Assembly (NCBI GenBank): GCA_003665825.1
Contig: QPFY01000005.1
Coordinates: 496,001-560,000, forward strand
Length of the DNA stretch: 64,000 nt
Reading direction: 5' to 3'
Source: Microbotryum silenes-acaulis
Lineage: Eukaryota; Basidiomycota; Microbotryomycetes; Microbotryales; Microbotryaceae
The translations under genes were made by a program, and so were the position numbers. Shown here piece by piece: positions 16,524 through 28,089 of this stretch (positions are counted from its first letter, which is position 1; each line of letters begins with the position of its first letter). Under the pieces are notes generated by a model. The model saw nothing but the letters and a program-made list of their open reading frames with translations. It was not told the origin of the DNA and made no database searches.

Positions 16524-18210
16524 GCTCGAGCGCGTCTGGCAAGCGGTAGCTTTAGGGTCGAGTCGAACGAAGGGATCGAGCTGATCACTGAAGCCACATC
16601 CACCGGGCCAAAGAGGTGTCCTGGGATCAGGTGACGTCGAAGAGACTGGTCTGAAAGGAGAGCTGGCCGACGTTCCGATAACCAACGCGCAAGGTACTCT
16701 CTGACTTGGGAGACACGCGCGGACGCGGGTCGGGCGCAGCGCTCCGGGAGCAATTTCTCGCGTCAGCTTCAGGTCCGGGAGCCCTGCATCGAAACATGAA
16801 TCGCGAGCCCTGACAGCTCGTCGTTGCCCTCACCCTCCACCAGAGTCTGAGACACACTCACATACTGTAGCCTTCTCGTTCGTGTTATCAGGTTTGGACC
16901 CGGCGCGTTCAGCTTGAGTTTTAATATTAGTTTCGGGCCCCGGTTGGGGTTGAGTACCGAGTACCTGAATATAAAATAGGTACCTAATAGGTAGGTAATC
17001 CGCCTGCACCGGTTGCTGCTGCGGCAGGTTCCGCCCCCGCGCGACCAAGAAACATCGTAATTGAAAGGGGACGGGCGCGAGTCGCGTCGCTGTCGCTGCA
17101 GACACGTTTGGCGTACGCGAGTCCGCTCGCCTCCCGCCTTCGGCCAAGCTGAAAGAGGTCCTAATCACGTCGTACTTCCCTTATATCCTCCTTTATATCC
17201 AGCTTACTGTAAATACCTACCAACACAAGATAGGGAAACATCAGGACCTGAGGTCTGATTTCCTTGGGCTCAACTTAACGCTCAAGCTCATGACGACTCC
17301 TCATCAGCAGCTCTCGAGCCTACACGAGGGAACGCAGTCGAGTGAGTCTTCGGCGTCAAATTCGTGTCTCCGATCGCTGCGAAAACATTTGCCCTGGCAC
17401 AGGGTCGGCTCGATCACAGGTTCGGGACCTTTGGCAAGGTCCGTACACACCTGCCTAGGTACTCTGAAGCTGTCAGCTGAGGATGACCTATCACACGCCG
17501 GGGAGAGGCCGATGCATATGTAATTCACTCGCCCGCCAGCGGATCGATTTAGATGACTGAAAAAAGTTTTAGATTCGCTCGAATCATTGTTGTGGTTTGG
17601 AAGTTGGCAAGATAACGCGTCGAGCCCTTTATAATCACGACTGACTCGGATCACGTTCTGAGTCGTTGTCCTCGTCGTCCTCGCCGCCCGGGTACGAATG
17701 TGACGAGGCTTTCAATCAATCCACGCGAGATATCAAAGGAGTGGTGAAAAAGGTTAATTTTTCTTCTCCGTGATTGCAACCTTCCCCAGCGAGGCGATCA
17801 CCTGCAGCGTTGTAGAGGCATAGAAATGCTAAGCGCTTGCGGTCACAGTCGGAGCTGTCCATTCATCCCCGGCCACGCGCAATCATAACTTACGACGTCT
17901 TGCCTTGGAGCCTAACATCACGGTACTATCGTTAACATATATCTCATTCTGCGCGATTGAAGACAAAGGGTTGCGCGTATCCATCCCGCCTACTGCGGTG
18001 GACGCCATATCATTCGGGAAAAGAGTGCGCGCAGCGGGGGCCCCTCTCTTGCCAAGGTGCTGAATAAACCTCCAAGAAAAAAATTCACTCGTCGTGTGCA
18101 AGCCAGGGGGCATCGGACACTACCGAGGCATAGAGAAAGAACAGTCCAACTGTATGTATTGCATAACCAGCTCAGGCACCATTCTAGCCCTACAACCCGC
18201 ACGGCACACT
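16524..18210. other. Intergenic region between GT92 and eIF3d genes
   Basis: About 1.7 kb. The left part is the GT92 upstream region. A short frame at 17290-17341 starts with ATG and ends at a GTGAGT donor, but I cannot link it to other exons. No repeat or RNA gene recognised. Confidence 0.4.
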
Positions 18211-20187
18211 TTAGTTTCCACCGTCCTGAGATTGATCGTCGCCCCCTGCGGCGATAGCTGCCTCGTCCTCATCCTCACCCTCGAAAGCGCCTTCGGGAAG
18301 AGCGTACAATCGGATGACGGGCTGTGAGATCACGTTCGAAACACAAAAAGTCAGCTCCATGAAACCAGAATAAAAATATCGACGAACGTGATCTTTAAAC
18401 GCACCTTGTTGGGATCCTTGAGCAAGATGTACTTGCCGTCGGGCTGCTTGAAGCACAGGTCGGCGATGGTGCGCACGATACCCCACCCATTCGAAAGGTT
18501 GACGTTCATCTGGGCAGCAAAGTCGCGGGGTTTGTACCATTGCGTGCCCAAGATGGTGTGACGCGATGATTCGCGCGGGTTCGCTCGCGAGACGTAACCC
18601 ATCTTTATCTGCTCCGCACCGGCGAGGATGCTCGAGACGGCCCATCGGGCGAGCTTGCTCGAGTTGTTCTTCATCTCGGTCGCGACAACGGCACCTCGTT
18701 GGCTGTCGAGCTTGCTCCTCCAGTCGGGTGCCCCACCCGAGCCTTGTGCGCGCGAATCGAACTCGTTGAGCGTCTTGAACGTGATGTACGTGTTGTCCTC
18801 GTTGGCGGTCGCGCCTCGAACGAACGAGTCAACCTCGGTTCGGACCACAATCTGTACGTCCTCGTCCTCGCTCGTCGAGAGATCGAACAAGCGGTAGCGG
18901 TAGGCGCACGAGGCGAGCGGCTCGGTCTCGTCCGATGAGTAGAAAGGGTTGGGGTGCTCGAGCTCGATCCTCGCGTCCGGGTGTTCGCGCACAACTTGGA
19001 ACGCAAAGTTTTGGTTGATGTAGGTCGCTTCGAGCGACAGCGACGAGGGAGAGTTGAGCGTATCTTTCTCGCCATCAAGGGGAGGATCGGCAGCGTTTTC
19101 GTTGACGGACAGGTAGTCGAAAGTCGCCCCCTCTCGCTTGTCCATGAAGAGCTTGTCGCCCTCGCGCGTGAGCACAATGTCCCACGGGTAAACTGTTCGG
19201 GTCGTGCACATGAGCATCGCCAAGATGGCGTCGGTCGCAAAGATCTGTGCCTTGCCGTGGGCGGCGAGGTCCTGGATGACGGGATCGTCGGATGTGGTCG
19301 GGTTGTAGCGGATGCGCTCGATAATCTGTAGCGGCTTCTCGTTCTTGGTCGTGACACGGTCGTAGGTCTTGTCATACTCGTACAGGAAACCATGCGATAA
19401 GATCGTTTCCGGGTCTTCGGTGTCAACGTCGAGGCGCAGCTTGCCGAGACGGGAGAACTCGATCTCCTCGAGCACCTGCCAGTCGGCGCCGATGACGACG
19501 CTCGCGTCTCGTGTTCGCTGCTCCTTATTCCAGTCTCGCCATCCGAAGCGACCACCTTGTCCTCCGCCTCGTCCACCACGTCCTCCGGCCTGGCCACCAC
19601 GACCACCGCCCTGCATGGCGTTTCGTCCGCCCCGTGCACCGGCGGCTCCACCTCGGTTGCCACCTCGTCCTCCCCCGCGGTTGTTCTGGTTCGATCGTCC
19701 GAGGTTGCCGAGTCCACCACCGGTGGATCCACCCCGCTTCGACGCGGCGCTCTTGCTACCGTCGACGAGCGAAAAGCTGGCTTCGTCCTCGTCGTGGAAG
19801 TAGGCGAACGTGCCCGCACTCGAGGCGCCGAAGGCCTCCTTGGGCTCGCGACCGTACTTGCCCGCGCCGGCGGTTTGACCGGGTCGTCGTTGCCCTGCGC
19901 CGGATTGACCGCCCGAGGTCGACGCATCCATGTTCCAGTCGACGATGCGACCGAGCTTGTCGTTCTTGGAGAAGGGCGCATACGGGATACTGTGATCAAA
20001 TTCGTACACGGACGAGGGTCAGTTTGTGTGATGCGAGTTGGTGGAGCCTCGAGATTCGAGGAGGAGAGAAGGGGAGGGGTGAAACGCATGAAACGCACTC
20101 TTTGTATTGAGCAGGCAAATGCTCGGCCGAGGGGCCAAAGCCGTCCTGGTTGTCGACGACCGAGGCGATGAGATCGGAAAGACTCAT
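18211..20187 (-). CDS. Translation initiation factor eIF3 subunit d
   Basis: Three exons: 20187-20099, 19989-18405 and 18321-18211, giving 594 residues. The N-terminus reads VVDNQDGFGP, then IPYAPFSKNDKLGRIVDW, the conserved eIF3d opening, with the lysine-Asp junction split by intron 1. A Gly/Arg-rich RGG segment follows (about residues 120-180), the RNA-binding part of the family, then the cap-binding-domain core, ending KPVIRLYALPEGAFE and an acidic tail. eIF3d is a peripheral subunit of the 13-subunit eIF3 complex and binds the mRNA cap on selected messages. An in-frame ATG 11 codons upstream (20220) could also be used. It is divergently arranged with the nitroreductase gene. Confidence 0.93.
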
Positions 20188-20220
20188 GTCTGGTGAAGGG
20201 GTGTCGGTAGGTGTAGGCAT

Positions 20221-21157
20221 TAGAGGGCAGAGCAGAGGGAGCGTAAGTGTGGTTGCGAACGCGACGGCGCCAAGGGACGTGACAGAGGGCAACAGCAAGT
20301 GGAGAGCAGGAAGAGTCGTATCAGCAAGAAAGGCTCAATCTGAAGAAAGAAGCAAGTTCCCCGAGCCAACTCACTGTAGTTCTTGATGACGTTTAGGGTC
20401 GGGAAGGAAGCCAGGGGCCAGCGGCTCGCCGGGCTTGAGAAATGCAAGAAGAACAATTTGGCAGAGCGGCTCGCACGGACCGCTTCAGAATGTATTTTGG
20501 ACGCCGCCGCTCGGCTAAGAGTCGGCTTTAGTCGACATGTCTGACAGTGACGCTGTGACACGCCACTTGTCGCCGCTGACTCGGCATAGGGTCAACTTTA
20601 TCTGTAATCTAATTAAGTAGATGTATCTGGCTGTCCCCCGACAGCACTAGGAACTGGGCGTCGCGCCGTCGATGTCCTCAGGACCTCACTGGGTCCTGAT
20701 CAGAAGTCGGCCCACACTGGCAGTCCGACTTGGCTCGTTTTAGGCAACCCAGCGCCTCATTCCGCAGCGCCATGCTGACGCAGGCTGACGAGATCCGCTC
20801 GTAAGCACGTCGTTTCTAGTTTCCACTCGGTTCCTTGACCGTCGATCACTTCGCGAGTTCGGACATAAGTGTCAATCCCACTCTGCATCTGACCGAGCTT
20901 GCCTTTCTTCCTCTTTCTGTTCACATCTCTTCACATCTTTGAAACGTTCCTCAGTCGTACCCTTCTTAACCTAAGGTGAGTATTTCTCGCTCAATCTTTC
21001 TTACGGTCCACTCGGCGTGCCCACCTCGGCTCGCGCTCGGAGACGGCAGACCCAACTCGTGGACGACCAATTTCCGCAGCTGCAGCGGCCCCCAAGCTGA
21101 CCCAGTGACCCTCGATCCGCACTCTTACCATCAGCCGCCCATCCTCAAATAAGCATC
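20221..21157. other. Shared upstream region of eIF3d and nitroreductase genes
   Basis: About 940 bases between two divergent start codons. CT-rich stretches lie just before both starts (20930-20970 on the plus strand). Either gene may have a 5' UTR intron here, for example a plus-strand GTGAGT donor near 20975. No ORF is supported. Confidence 0.45.
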
Positions 21158-22137
21158 ATGTCTTCCAAGTTCATCTCCTCTTTGACTGCCCGTCGCACCG
21201 TCTACGCCTTGTCGGCCTCTTCTCCCGTCCCCAACTCGAAGGTCAGTCCAAGCCTCAGGGGACTTGGGTCGATCAGATTAGGAAAGCTCGTCGCTCGGAA
21301 GTGGGAGCGTCGTTCACTGATGCGAGTTCATCTCGCAACGTTTCGCAGATTGTGGAGATTGTCAATGAAATCGTCAAGCACTCGCCGACGTCGTTCAACT
21401 CGCAGTCTTCAAGGGCCGTTGTAGTCTTTGGTGAGTCTCCGCTTTCTCCGGATCCCCCTCGGAGTAGCCTTCAGGCAAGTCGATCCGGAAAGAGCATCGA
21501 GCTGATCGAGTATTGTGTGTCTTCCCTCCTCATCTCCTCTATTTCCTCCAGGCGATGAGCACAAGAAGGTAAGCACTGGCTCAAGTTCTGCAAGATACGA
21601 CGACATGGCCTCGTATGCTAATGACGATCCAATTTCTTAGGTCTGGCAATTCACCAAGAAGGCGCTCAAGGCGATCGTCCCCGCCGAAGCGTGGCCCCAA
21701 TCCGAGCAACGCCTCAGTGGGTTCGAGAACGCTCACGGCACGGTCCTTCTCTACGAGGACAAGAACGTCGTCAAGGGTCTGCAGGAAAAGATGCCCATGT
21801 ACGCGGACAAATTCCCGCAATGGGCCGACCATGCTCATGGGTAAGCCGAAAGAAAGCCTCTCGTTGCGAGTTTTGATCTTCCGAGCTAACTCGTCCTTGA
21901 TCTCTACGTTCATTCAGAATCCTCGCTTCCAACTTGTGGGTCGCGCTTGAGCTCGAAGGTCTCGGCGCCAATTTGCAGCACTACAACCCTCTTTTGGACG
22001 CCGACGTTCAAAAGGAGTTTGACATCCCCGAAGGATGGGAACTCAAGGCGCAACTCGTGTTCGGCAAAGTTGAGGCTCCTGCCGGCGAGAAGACGCTCCA
22101 ACCTCTCGAGAGCCGAGTCAAGGTCTTTGGTGCCTAA
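21158..22137 (+). CDS. FRM2/HBN1-like nitroreductase
   Basis: Five exons: 21158-21241, 21349-21430, 21552-21568 (17 bases), 21641-21840 and 21918-22137, giving 200 residues. The motif KHSPTSFNSQSSRAVVVFG followed by DEHKKVWQ matches the FMN-binding N-terminal half of yeast Frm2/Hbn1, and GLGANLQHYNP plus IPEGWELKAQLVFG match the C-terminal half. These are small NAD(P)H-dependent nitroreductase-fold enzymes linked to lipid signalling and oxidative or nitro-compound stress; the physiological substrate is not known. Length agrees with the family (about 190-200). The start lies before a conserved arginine pair (ARRTVYAL), as in homologues. Confidence 0.92.
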
Positions 22138-22364
22138 ACGTGGTTTGAATTTGGTAGAGCAGTCGAATCGGTAGTGCTTGGAAACTCGATCTTAGTTTTG
22201 CATGACGAGCATTACATTTGTCACACTTAGTCCCCACGGACGGTTCAATAAGCTTCCAAGGCCGAATCTCGTTCGTCCGATTCGGTCCACCGAGGTTGGG
22301 CATCTGGAAACTCGGCACCTCGTACCTTGAGATTATAAGAAGCTACAGTGTAAGGAGGAAAAGG

Positions 22365-23555
22365 TCAGCAATCTTGGAGCAAGCGGTCGACATGCGAAGG
22401 TGCGACCGCACCGAGTTCAATCTTGCTCAAGCTCTGATCGAGCACGACCAATTTTTTGCCCAGCCACCGTGCGTAAGGTGCAAGTGGATCCAAATCTGCG
22501 TACGCCCAGATGAAAGAGGTCAATCACTCATGCCCGAAGCTCGAGGGACAATTGCTTGCTCCGACTCACCTCCTTTGATAGCCCTCACCAACCTCCCGAG
22601 ATCATCGATATCCTCCCCCTTGTCTCCACCCGCCGCGGCCGTCGCAGCCGCCAACGACTTGCCAATCGAAGCAATGGCCAAACGCATCAACTCACCCGTC
22701 AGATCCGCAATGCCCCCTAGATAATCCTCTGCTGTGACTCGAACCAAGGGGGTTCGTTCGTAGGGTTTGGTTGTGGATTCGGAGGATTCGGCGGGAAGAG
22801 GCGATAGTAGGGAAGCCTGAGCTTCGGAAAGAGTCGGAATCCTTCGGTGGAGTATGTAGTAATAAAAGGTCCATCCCTCGAGCTGTGTAGAGGGGCACTA
22901 GGTCAGCGAACCCAAAGCTCGTCCAGAAAGAGCACGACTTGGAAAGACGAACATATTCCTGTATTCCTGGTGAAATCACTTTCTCGTATCTGTGGTGAGG
23001 ACAGAGAAGCAACGGTTCAGCCAAAATTACGTTTACACAAGTTCTCTTGCCTAGGACGTACCTCCAGAATTGATCGCCTTGGACCTCAACGTGCACCTTG
23101 ATGAAGAGCTCTCTCAGTTGCGCGATCTTGGCCTCGGCTTCTTTGAGGACTGTAGCGCGAGGGGTGTTGGTGATTCTACAAATTATTTGGTTTTTCTGTC
23201 AGCATTTAGTGTCTGTGCCTTTCCATGATGAACCCGAGCGGCTGAGACGTACCGATGGAGGGTGAAGATGAGTTTCTTGGACAGCGCAGTGATGTCACGC
23301 GAGGTCTTGATCACTCGTTCCCTTCGGTCTTGCTACAGTTCGAACCGTGTCAAAGCGCAGACATCAGCTTACAAGCCCATCCGGCGGGATGTACAGTTCC
23401 CGTATCGCAGGAAGCGAGAGACCGACATGAGCATCCAACTCAGTTCGAAAGCCGGCAAAGTCGTCGAGCAGGGATTGACCACGCGTGCGTTTCAGGGAAG
23501 GTGTATCGAGCGTTTTAGCCGAGGTGGTCGCCACTGATTCCGAGAGAGTTGCCAT
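22365..23555 (-). CDS. Translin-associated factor X (TRAX), C3PO catalytic subunit
   Basis: Six exons: 23555-23427, 23332-23253, 23175-23062, 22989-22953, 22882-22570 and 22495-22365, giving 267 residues. Signature segments are FRTELDAH, then RRERVIKTSRDITALSKKLI, SPGIQEYLEGWTFYYYI and DYLGGIADLTGELMRLAI, with a C-terminal KKLVVLDQSLSKIE. The acidic residues in QEYLE and ADLTGE correspond to those essential for the RNase activity of human TRAX, so catalysis is probably retained. TRAX pairs with translin in the C3PO endoribonuclease, which trims tRNA precursors in Neurospora and activates RISC in animals. Translin itself is not in this window. The donor after exon 4 is an unusual GTTCGT but gives the family alignment. 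It shares a 375-base promoter with PDB1. Confidence 0.92.
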
Positions 23556-23930
23556 TGCGGAGGAATGAAGAAGAGAAGGCCAGCTGTGTCGTGTCGGTCC
23601 GGTGCAAGCAAGTGGGGGGCGCGAAGTGCGAGGCGGGACGAGTCGTATGTAACGCTTGGACAACTTAAGTGCTCGGACCGTGCGGCAAGGCGTGCCGGCG
23701 TACTGGCGCGTGCAGCGGCTCAGTGGCTCAGGCGCTCAGGCGTAGCAGGCGGAGCAAGCGGAGCTGCAGGCAAGCAATGCCTCGACCCTCCTCGACCAGC
23801 CTCGACCCAACGGATCGATTCGCGAGGCGACTGCTCGGAAAGCGCGACGTCGTATCCCTCGGCCGGCATCGTGATCCTACTCTCTCCCGCCCACCTCCGT
23901 CCCTCCCACTCCCCCCTTCTCCGCCCAAGC

Positions 23931-26156
23931 ATGTCTTCCCTGCGAGCCTCTCAGCAGCTGTTGCGTTCGGTCGTGCGCCCCTCGCCGTCGACATCGACCG
24001 CGCGATTCGCCGCCGCAACTCGTGGCCTCAAGACCTCGGCGCGCTCCACCGTTGCGAACCAGCTCATCAACAAGCGATTCGCCTCGAGTGACGCTTCCAA
24101 CGATGGGTCCATCCAGGTCGGTTTCAGCGCTTGTTTCTTGGTTGCATTGGCACAGGGCTCCTCCAATCCGACGCGTGTCTCGGTCGGAATTGTCTCCCCC
24201 CACCCATCCGCCGTTCCTCCCCCAAGCTCCGCAACCGCCGACAGCCAACAAGCAGCGCCGCCGGCCACGGAGTGATCCGCTATGATGTCCATCAACCAGC
24301 GTCGCATCGTGAGGACTCCGACGCCGATTTCATCGCATGATATCTTTGAGATCATCGGCAATGGGACCGCAGGGCTTGGAGCGCTTGGCGACACGGATTC
24401 ATGCTCTTTGGGGGTCGCGTCGGCATCGACGGGCCGTTGGCTCCACGCACTCCTCCCTGATCCCCCACCCTCGCACGCCCGAATCCAACAGCGCAACAGT
24501 AGTTCGCCCACCAACTTTGGGCGGGTCAGAAGGACTGATATGAGCTCTTCTTCCTTGCATCCTCACTCCAGATGACCGTTCGTGAGGCATTGAACTCGGC
24601 GATGGAGGAGGAGATGATCCGAGACGAGACCGTCTTCATCCTCGGTGAGGAGGTCGCTCAATACAATGGTGCCTACAAGGTCAGTCTTGATCCCTAGCAC
24701 CTTTCCAACCAGAAAAGCTCACATATACTGACTCCAAAACTTTGTCACCTCAGGTCACGAAAGGTCTGCTCGACAAATTCGGCGAGAAGCGAGTTATCGA
24801 TACACGTCAGTCCGTCTCCACCACGTGATCCGGTCTTGATCACCGTTGCTCATGTTTCATCTCCGCGTTTCATTCCACAGCGATTACCGAGGCTGGTTTT
24901 ACGGGTTTGGCCGTCGGTGCCGCTTTCGCAGGATTGAGGCCCATCTGCGAGTTCATGACCTTCAACTTTGCCATGCAAGCCATCGACCAAATCGTCAACT
25001 CGGCAGGAAAGACCTACTACATGTCCGGAGGGTACGTACAGACGACATCGCAACTCGTTGTTTGCTCTTGGCTGATTTATGGGACTTGCTTTCTCGATTA
25101 AGTAACGTACCGTGCCCCATCGTCTTCCGAGGCGCCAACGGTGCCGCCGCTGGTGTCGGTGCTCAGCACTCGCAAGACTACGCTTGTCAGTTATTCTCTC
25201 TCTGTCAAGGCTTGTGAATGGCGTGGGTCTGATGGGCTCATCTTCACGCCACAGCTTGGTACGGTCAAATCCCCGGCCTCAAGGTCGTGTCGCCCTATAG
25301 TGCCGAGGACTGCCGTGGGCTCCTCAAGGTAGGTGCTGTATCGCCCATTTGAACATGTGAGATCTAGAAGCTTATGGTCATCTATTCTCGAATGCAATTT
25401 GCGCACCCAGGCCGCCATCCGTGACCCCAACCCGGTCGTCTTTCTCGAAAACGAGATCCTGTACGGTCAAAACTTCCCCGTCTCGAAGGAGGCGCAATCG
25501 ACCGACTTCCTGCTCCCGATCGGCAAAGCCAAGATCGAACGCAAGGGAACGGACGTGACCGTCGTCGCTCACTCGCGCATGGTCGGCCTTTCGCTTGAAG
25601 CTGCGGAGATCTTGAAGAAGGAGGAGGGCATCGAGGTCGAGGTCATCAACATGAGGAGTATCAGGCCGTTGGACATTGAGACTATCATCGAGAGTGTCAA
25701 GAAGACAAACAGGTATGTTGACGAGGGTGATGGGTCGCTGCAATAACTACTTGGCTGATATGACAATCCACCACCCTTTCATGTACAGGCTTGTGACCGT
25801 TGAGGGTGGTTTCCCTGCGTTCGGCGTTGGATCCGAAATGTACGTGATCGGATGATACGATGAAAGATGTCTATCCTCGTGCTGATCCTTGGTCACTACG
25901 TACTCTCCAGCTGCGCGCAAGTTGTCGAGTCCGAGGCCTTCAGCTACCTCGACGCACCCGTCGAGCGAGTCACCGGTGCCGATCTCCCCACTCCCGTGCG
26001 TATCACAAGCATTCGCCCTATCCTTGTGACTGAGCTGAAACTCACTGTCTTGATCCAATGCTCAACTTGCAGTACGCTCAAGTGCTCGAGGACCTTGCTT
26101 TCCCTACGACCGATATCATCGTCAAGGTCATCAAGAGGTCCCTTTACAAGTCGTAA
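23931..26156 (+). CDS. PDB1: Pyruvate dehydrogenase E1 component, beta subunit
   Basis: Ten exons: 23931-24116, 24572-24679, 24754-24805, 24881-25031, 25103-25185, 25255-25328, 25411-25712, 25789-25839, 25911-25995 and 26073-26156, giving 391 residues. The first exon encodes an Arg/Ser/Ala-rich mitochondrial presequence of about 60 residues. The mature part opens [15 protein letters not shown] and contains [50 protein letters not shown] and [14 protein letters not shown], diagnostic of E1 beta. With E1 alpha it forms the thiamine-diphosphate decarboxylase of the mitochondrial pyruvate dehydrogenase complex. Intron 1 is 455 bases, several times longer than the others. Confidence 0.97.
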
Positions 26157-28089
26157 AGAAAGAAAGCCATCTACCCCCCACCCCCCCTTCCCCCCTTAAC
26201 CCTCTACTTTGTCATTCTTCTTCTTTCTTTCGGAGCCCGTGGGGATCTGCTGCTGCAATATTGTTTGGACTAGAGTAAACTGAGGAACAGGCGCCTCGGC
26301 TTCTCGCTGACCTTGAGAGCTGCGAAGTACGTCCAAGATCGGCCCGTCGAGGCTGATGTACAGAACAAAGGAGGGCCGAGCGACTTCAGGCTGCGAAAGA
26401 AGGGCTCGGGTGGGTTGATAGGCAGAGGTTGGCCCCTCATTCGATCGACGGCAGCAAGCACTTGTTGGTCTCGCCTTCACGAACCACAACAGACGGCTCT
26501 CATCTGCTGCGGATCCCCCCCCCCCCCCTCACTCTTGTTCGGGCGGCTCCGAGAACCAGACGAGTCGCAGTCGGGAAGCCTACACCCTCTGTAGCCAGAT
26601 AACCCCTCTGCACCCTGCTTCTGAAGCGCTACCTAGTATCAGCATGGAGGTTTGTCTCTGCACAGGCTTCGGCGAATGCAGGGCGGGGCGGCCGCGATGA
26701 TGTACGCGGAAAGTGGAAATGATTCGGCCTGGTGGAGGCAACTTCACACTATTGCTGTATCTTGTCGCATACAGCTACAGGCGGTAACTCTGCAGCGCAC
26801 TCTTGTTCGCACTCCAGCTGTCTAGCTAGCAGGGGACCCCTCGAGTCAGACCTGTGATTCGAGGAGCGATCGGCGCGCCCCGGCAAGCCATGTGGGAGGA
26901 ATTGGAGCGCAACACCCCGCGCGGTCCTTCGGTAGAGTTCGGCTTATCTCCAAGTTCTCCGAGGAGTTCCTGCAGTGTCTAGACTTTTCGGATGGGAGGT
27001 CTCTATCTACGCTTCAAGTTGGTGTGCTCTGAAGCTCTCTGCTCTCCAAGCTCAGCGGGGGATAAGACGGTGCAAAAGTTCAACCGAGCCGAGCTCGGCC
27101 GACGTGGAGATACACGATTGCGCCATAGTAGCCCCTGAGTACGCAGACCCCCTTTACCTTCGGTCTCAAAGCTGACGTGATCACATATAGGAGCGCTGAG
27201 ATTTTTAGCACGGAGGCCCCACGGGCGTGTTTTTTTAATCGTGAGCGTAGTGTGCACATCGGCTAGCCGTCGTCCCAGCGAAACTTTATTCCACGGGAGG
27301 AGCTGTTGTGTTGCCCCTTGTTCAGGTGGATATCAGTGGATTGCTGTTTGCTGCCCTCGGAGTAGTCTGAGACCGCGTGACCAAAAATAGGCATCGTAAT
27401 TGTGACTCGCGTCCCTAGCGCAGCCAGTAGCGCGCGGTGCGATTTGCGACATTGCCTTGGCGTTCAATCCGCGACCAGTGGGACAGTGGGAACGGCGCCA
27501 ATCCGCGCGATGACACGCGACAAAGTCGTTTTGCCGCGGGGCTCCAAGTGCGGCGGATCCACACCAGGGCAATCCCGCAGTTGCATGTGAGCTTGTAGGG
27601 AGCGACTAGTCGTAGGGAGCGATCTCAGTTGTTCCTTAATGCTAGAAGCACGCGGTTCGCCCAGGGCGCAACGCTCTCGGCTAAAAATGCTCGATGTCGC
27701 CATCACGGAGCTTGCCGAGATGAAGCCCCCGAGTTGGCCTACTCCTTTTCTCTATCTTGCGCACCCCCCACTGCTCGACAATCGACTCGTACCAGGTGGT
27801 CAACACCAGGATCAATCGATACTACAACACTGGAAGAAGGCGACAATACTACTTTCACATCGCTTCTCTCGACGAAACCATATAGTACGTCGGGACTGTT
27901 TTCCCTTCCTCGGCAACTCGACGAGCGCGCCACAACCCTCGGCAATCTGCAGTTGAAGTCGACCGGTGACGCGCTGCGCAAGCCGCTGCCAGCGTCGCCG
28001 AAACTGTTGGAACATCGCACGCCCATTCGTTGCTGACTTTTGAGCATATCCACACGCTTCTTGTTCGACCCCTCCCTTTCAGAACGATC
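26157..28089. other. Intergenic region between PDB1 and PTR2
   Basis: About 1.9 kb with no supported gene. It starts with C-rich and CT-rich tracts (26170-26200) and contains a 13-base C run near 26515. No tRNA, LTR or repeat recognised. The last 100 bases before 28090 are pyrimidine-rich, consistent with a PTR2 promoter. Confidence 0.45.

Noticed and set aside
20220..20298. Longer N-terminus for eIF3d
   Set aside because: The hydrophobic extension does not match eIF3d; the ATG at 20187 gives the family's usual start, although 20220 remains possible.
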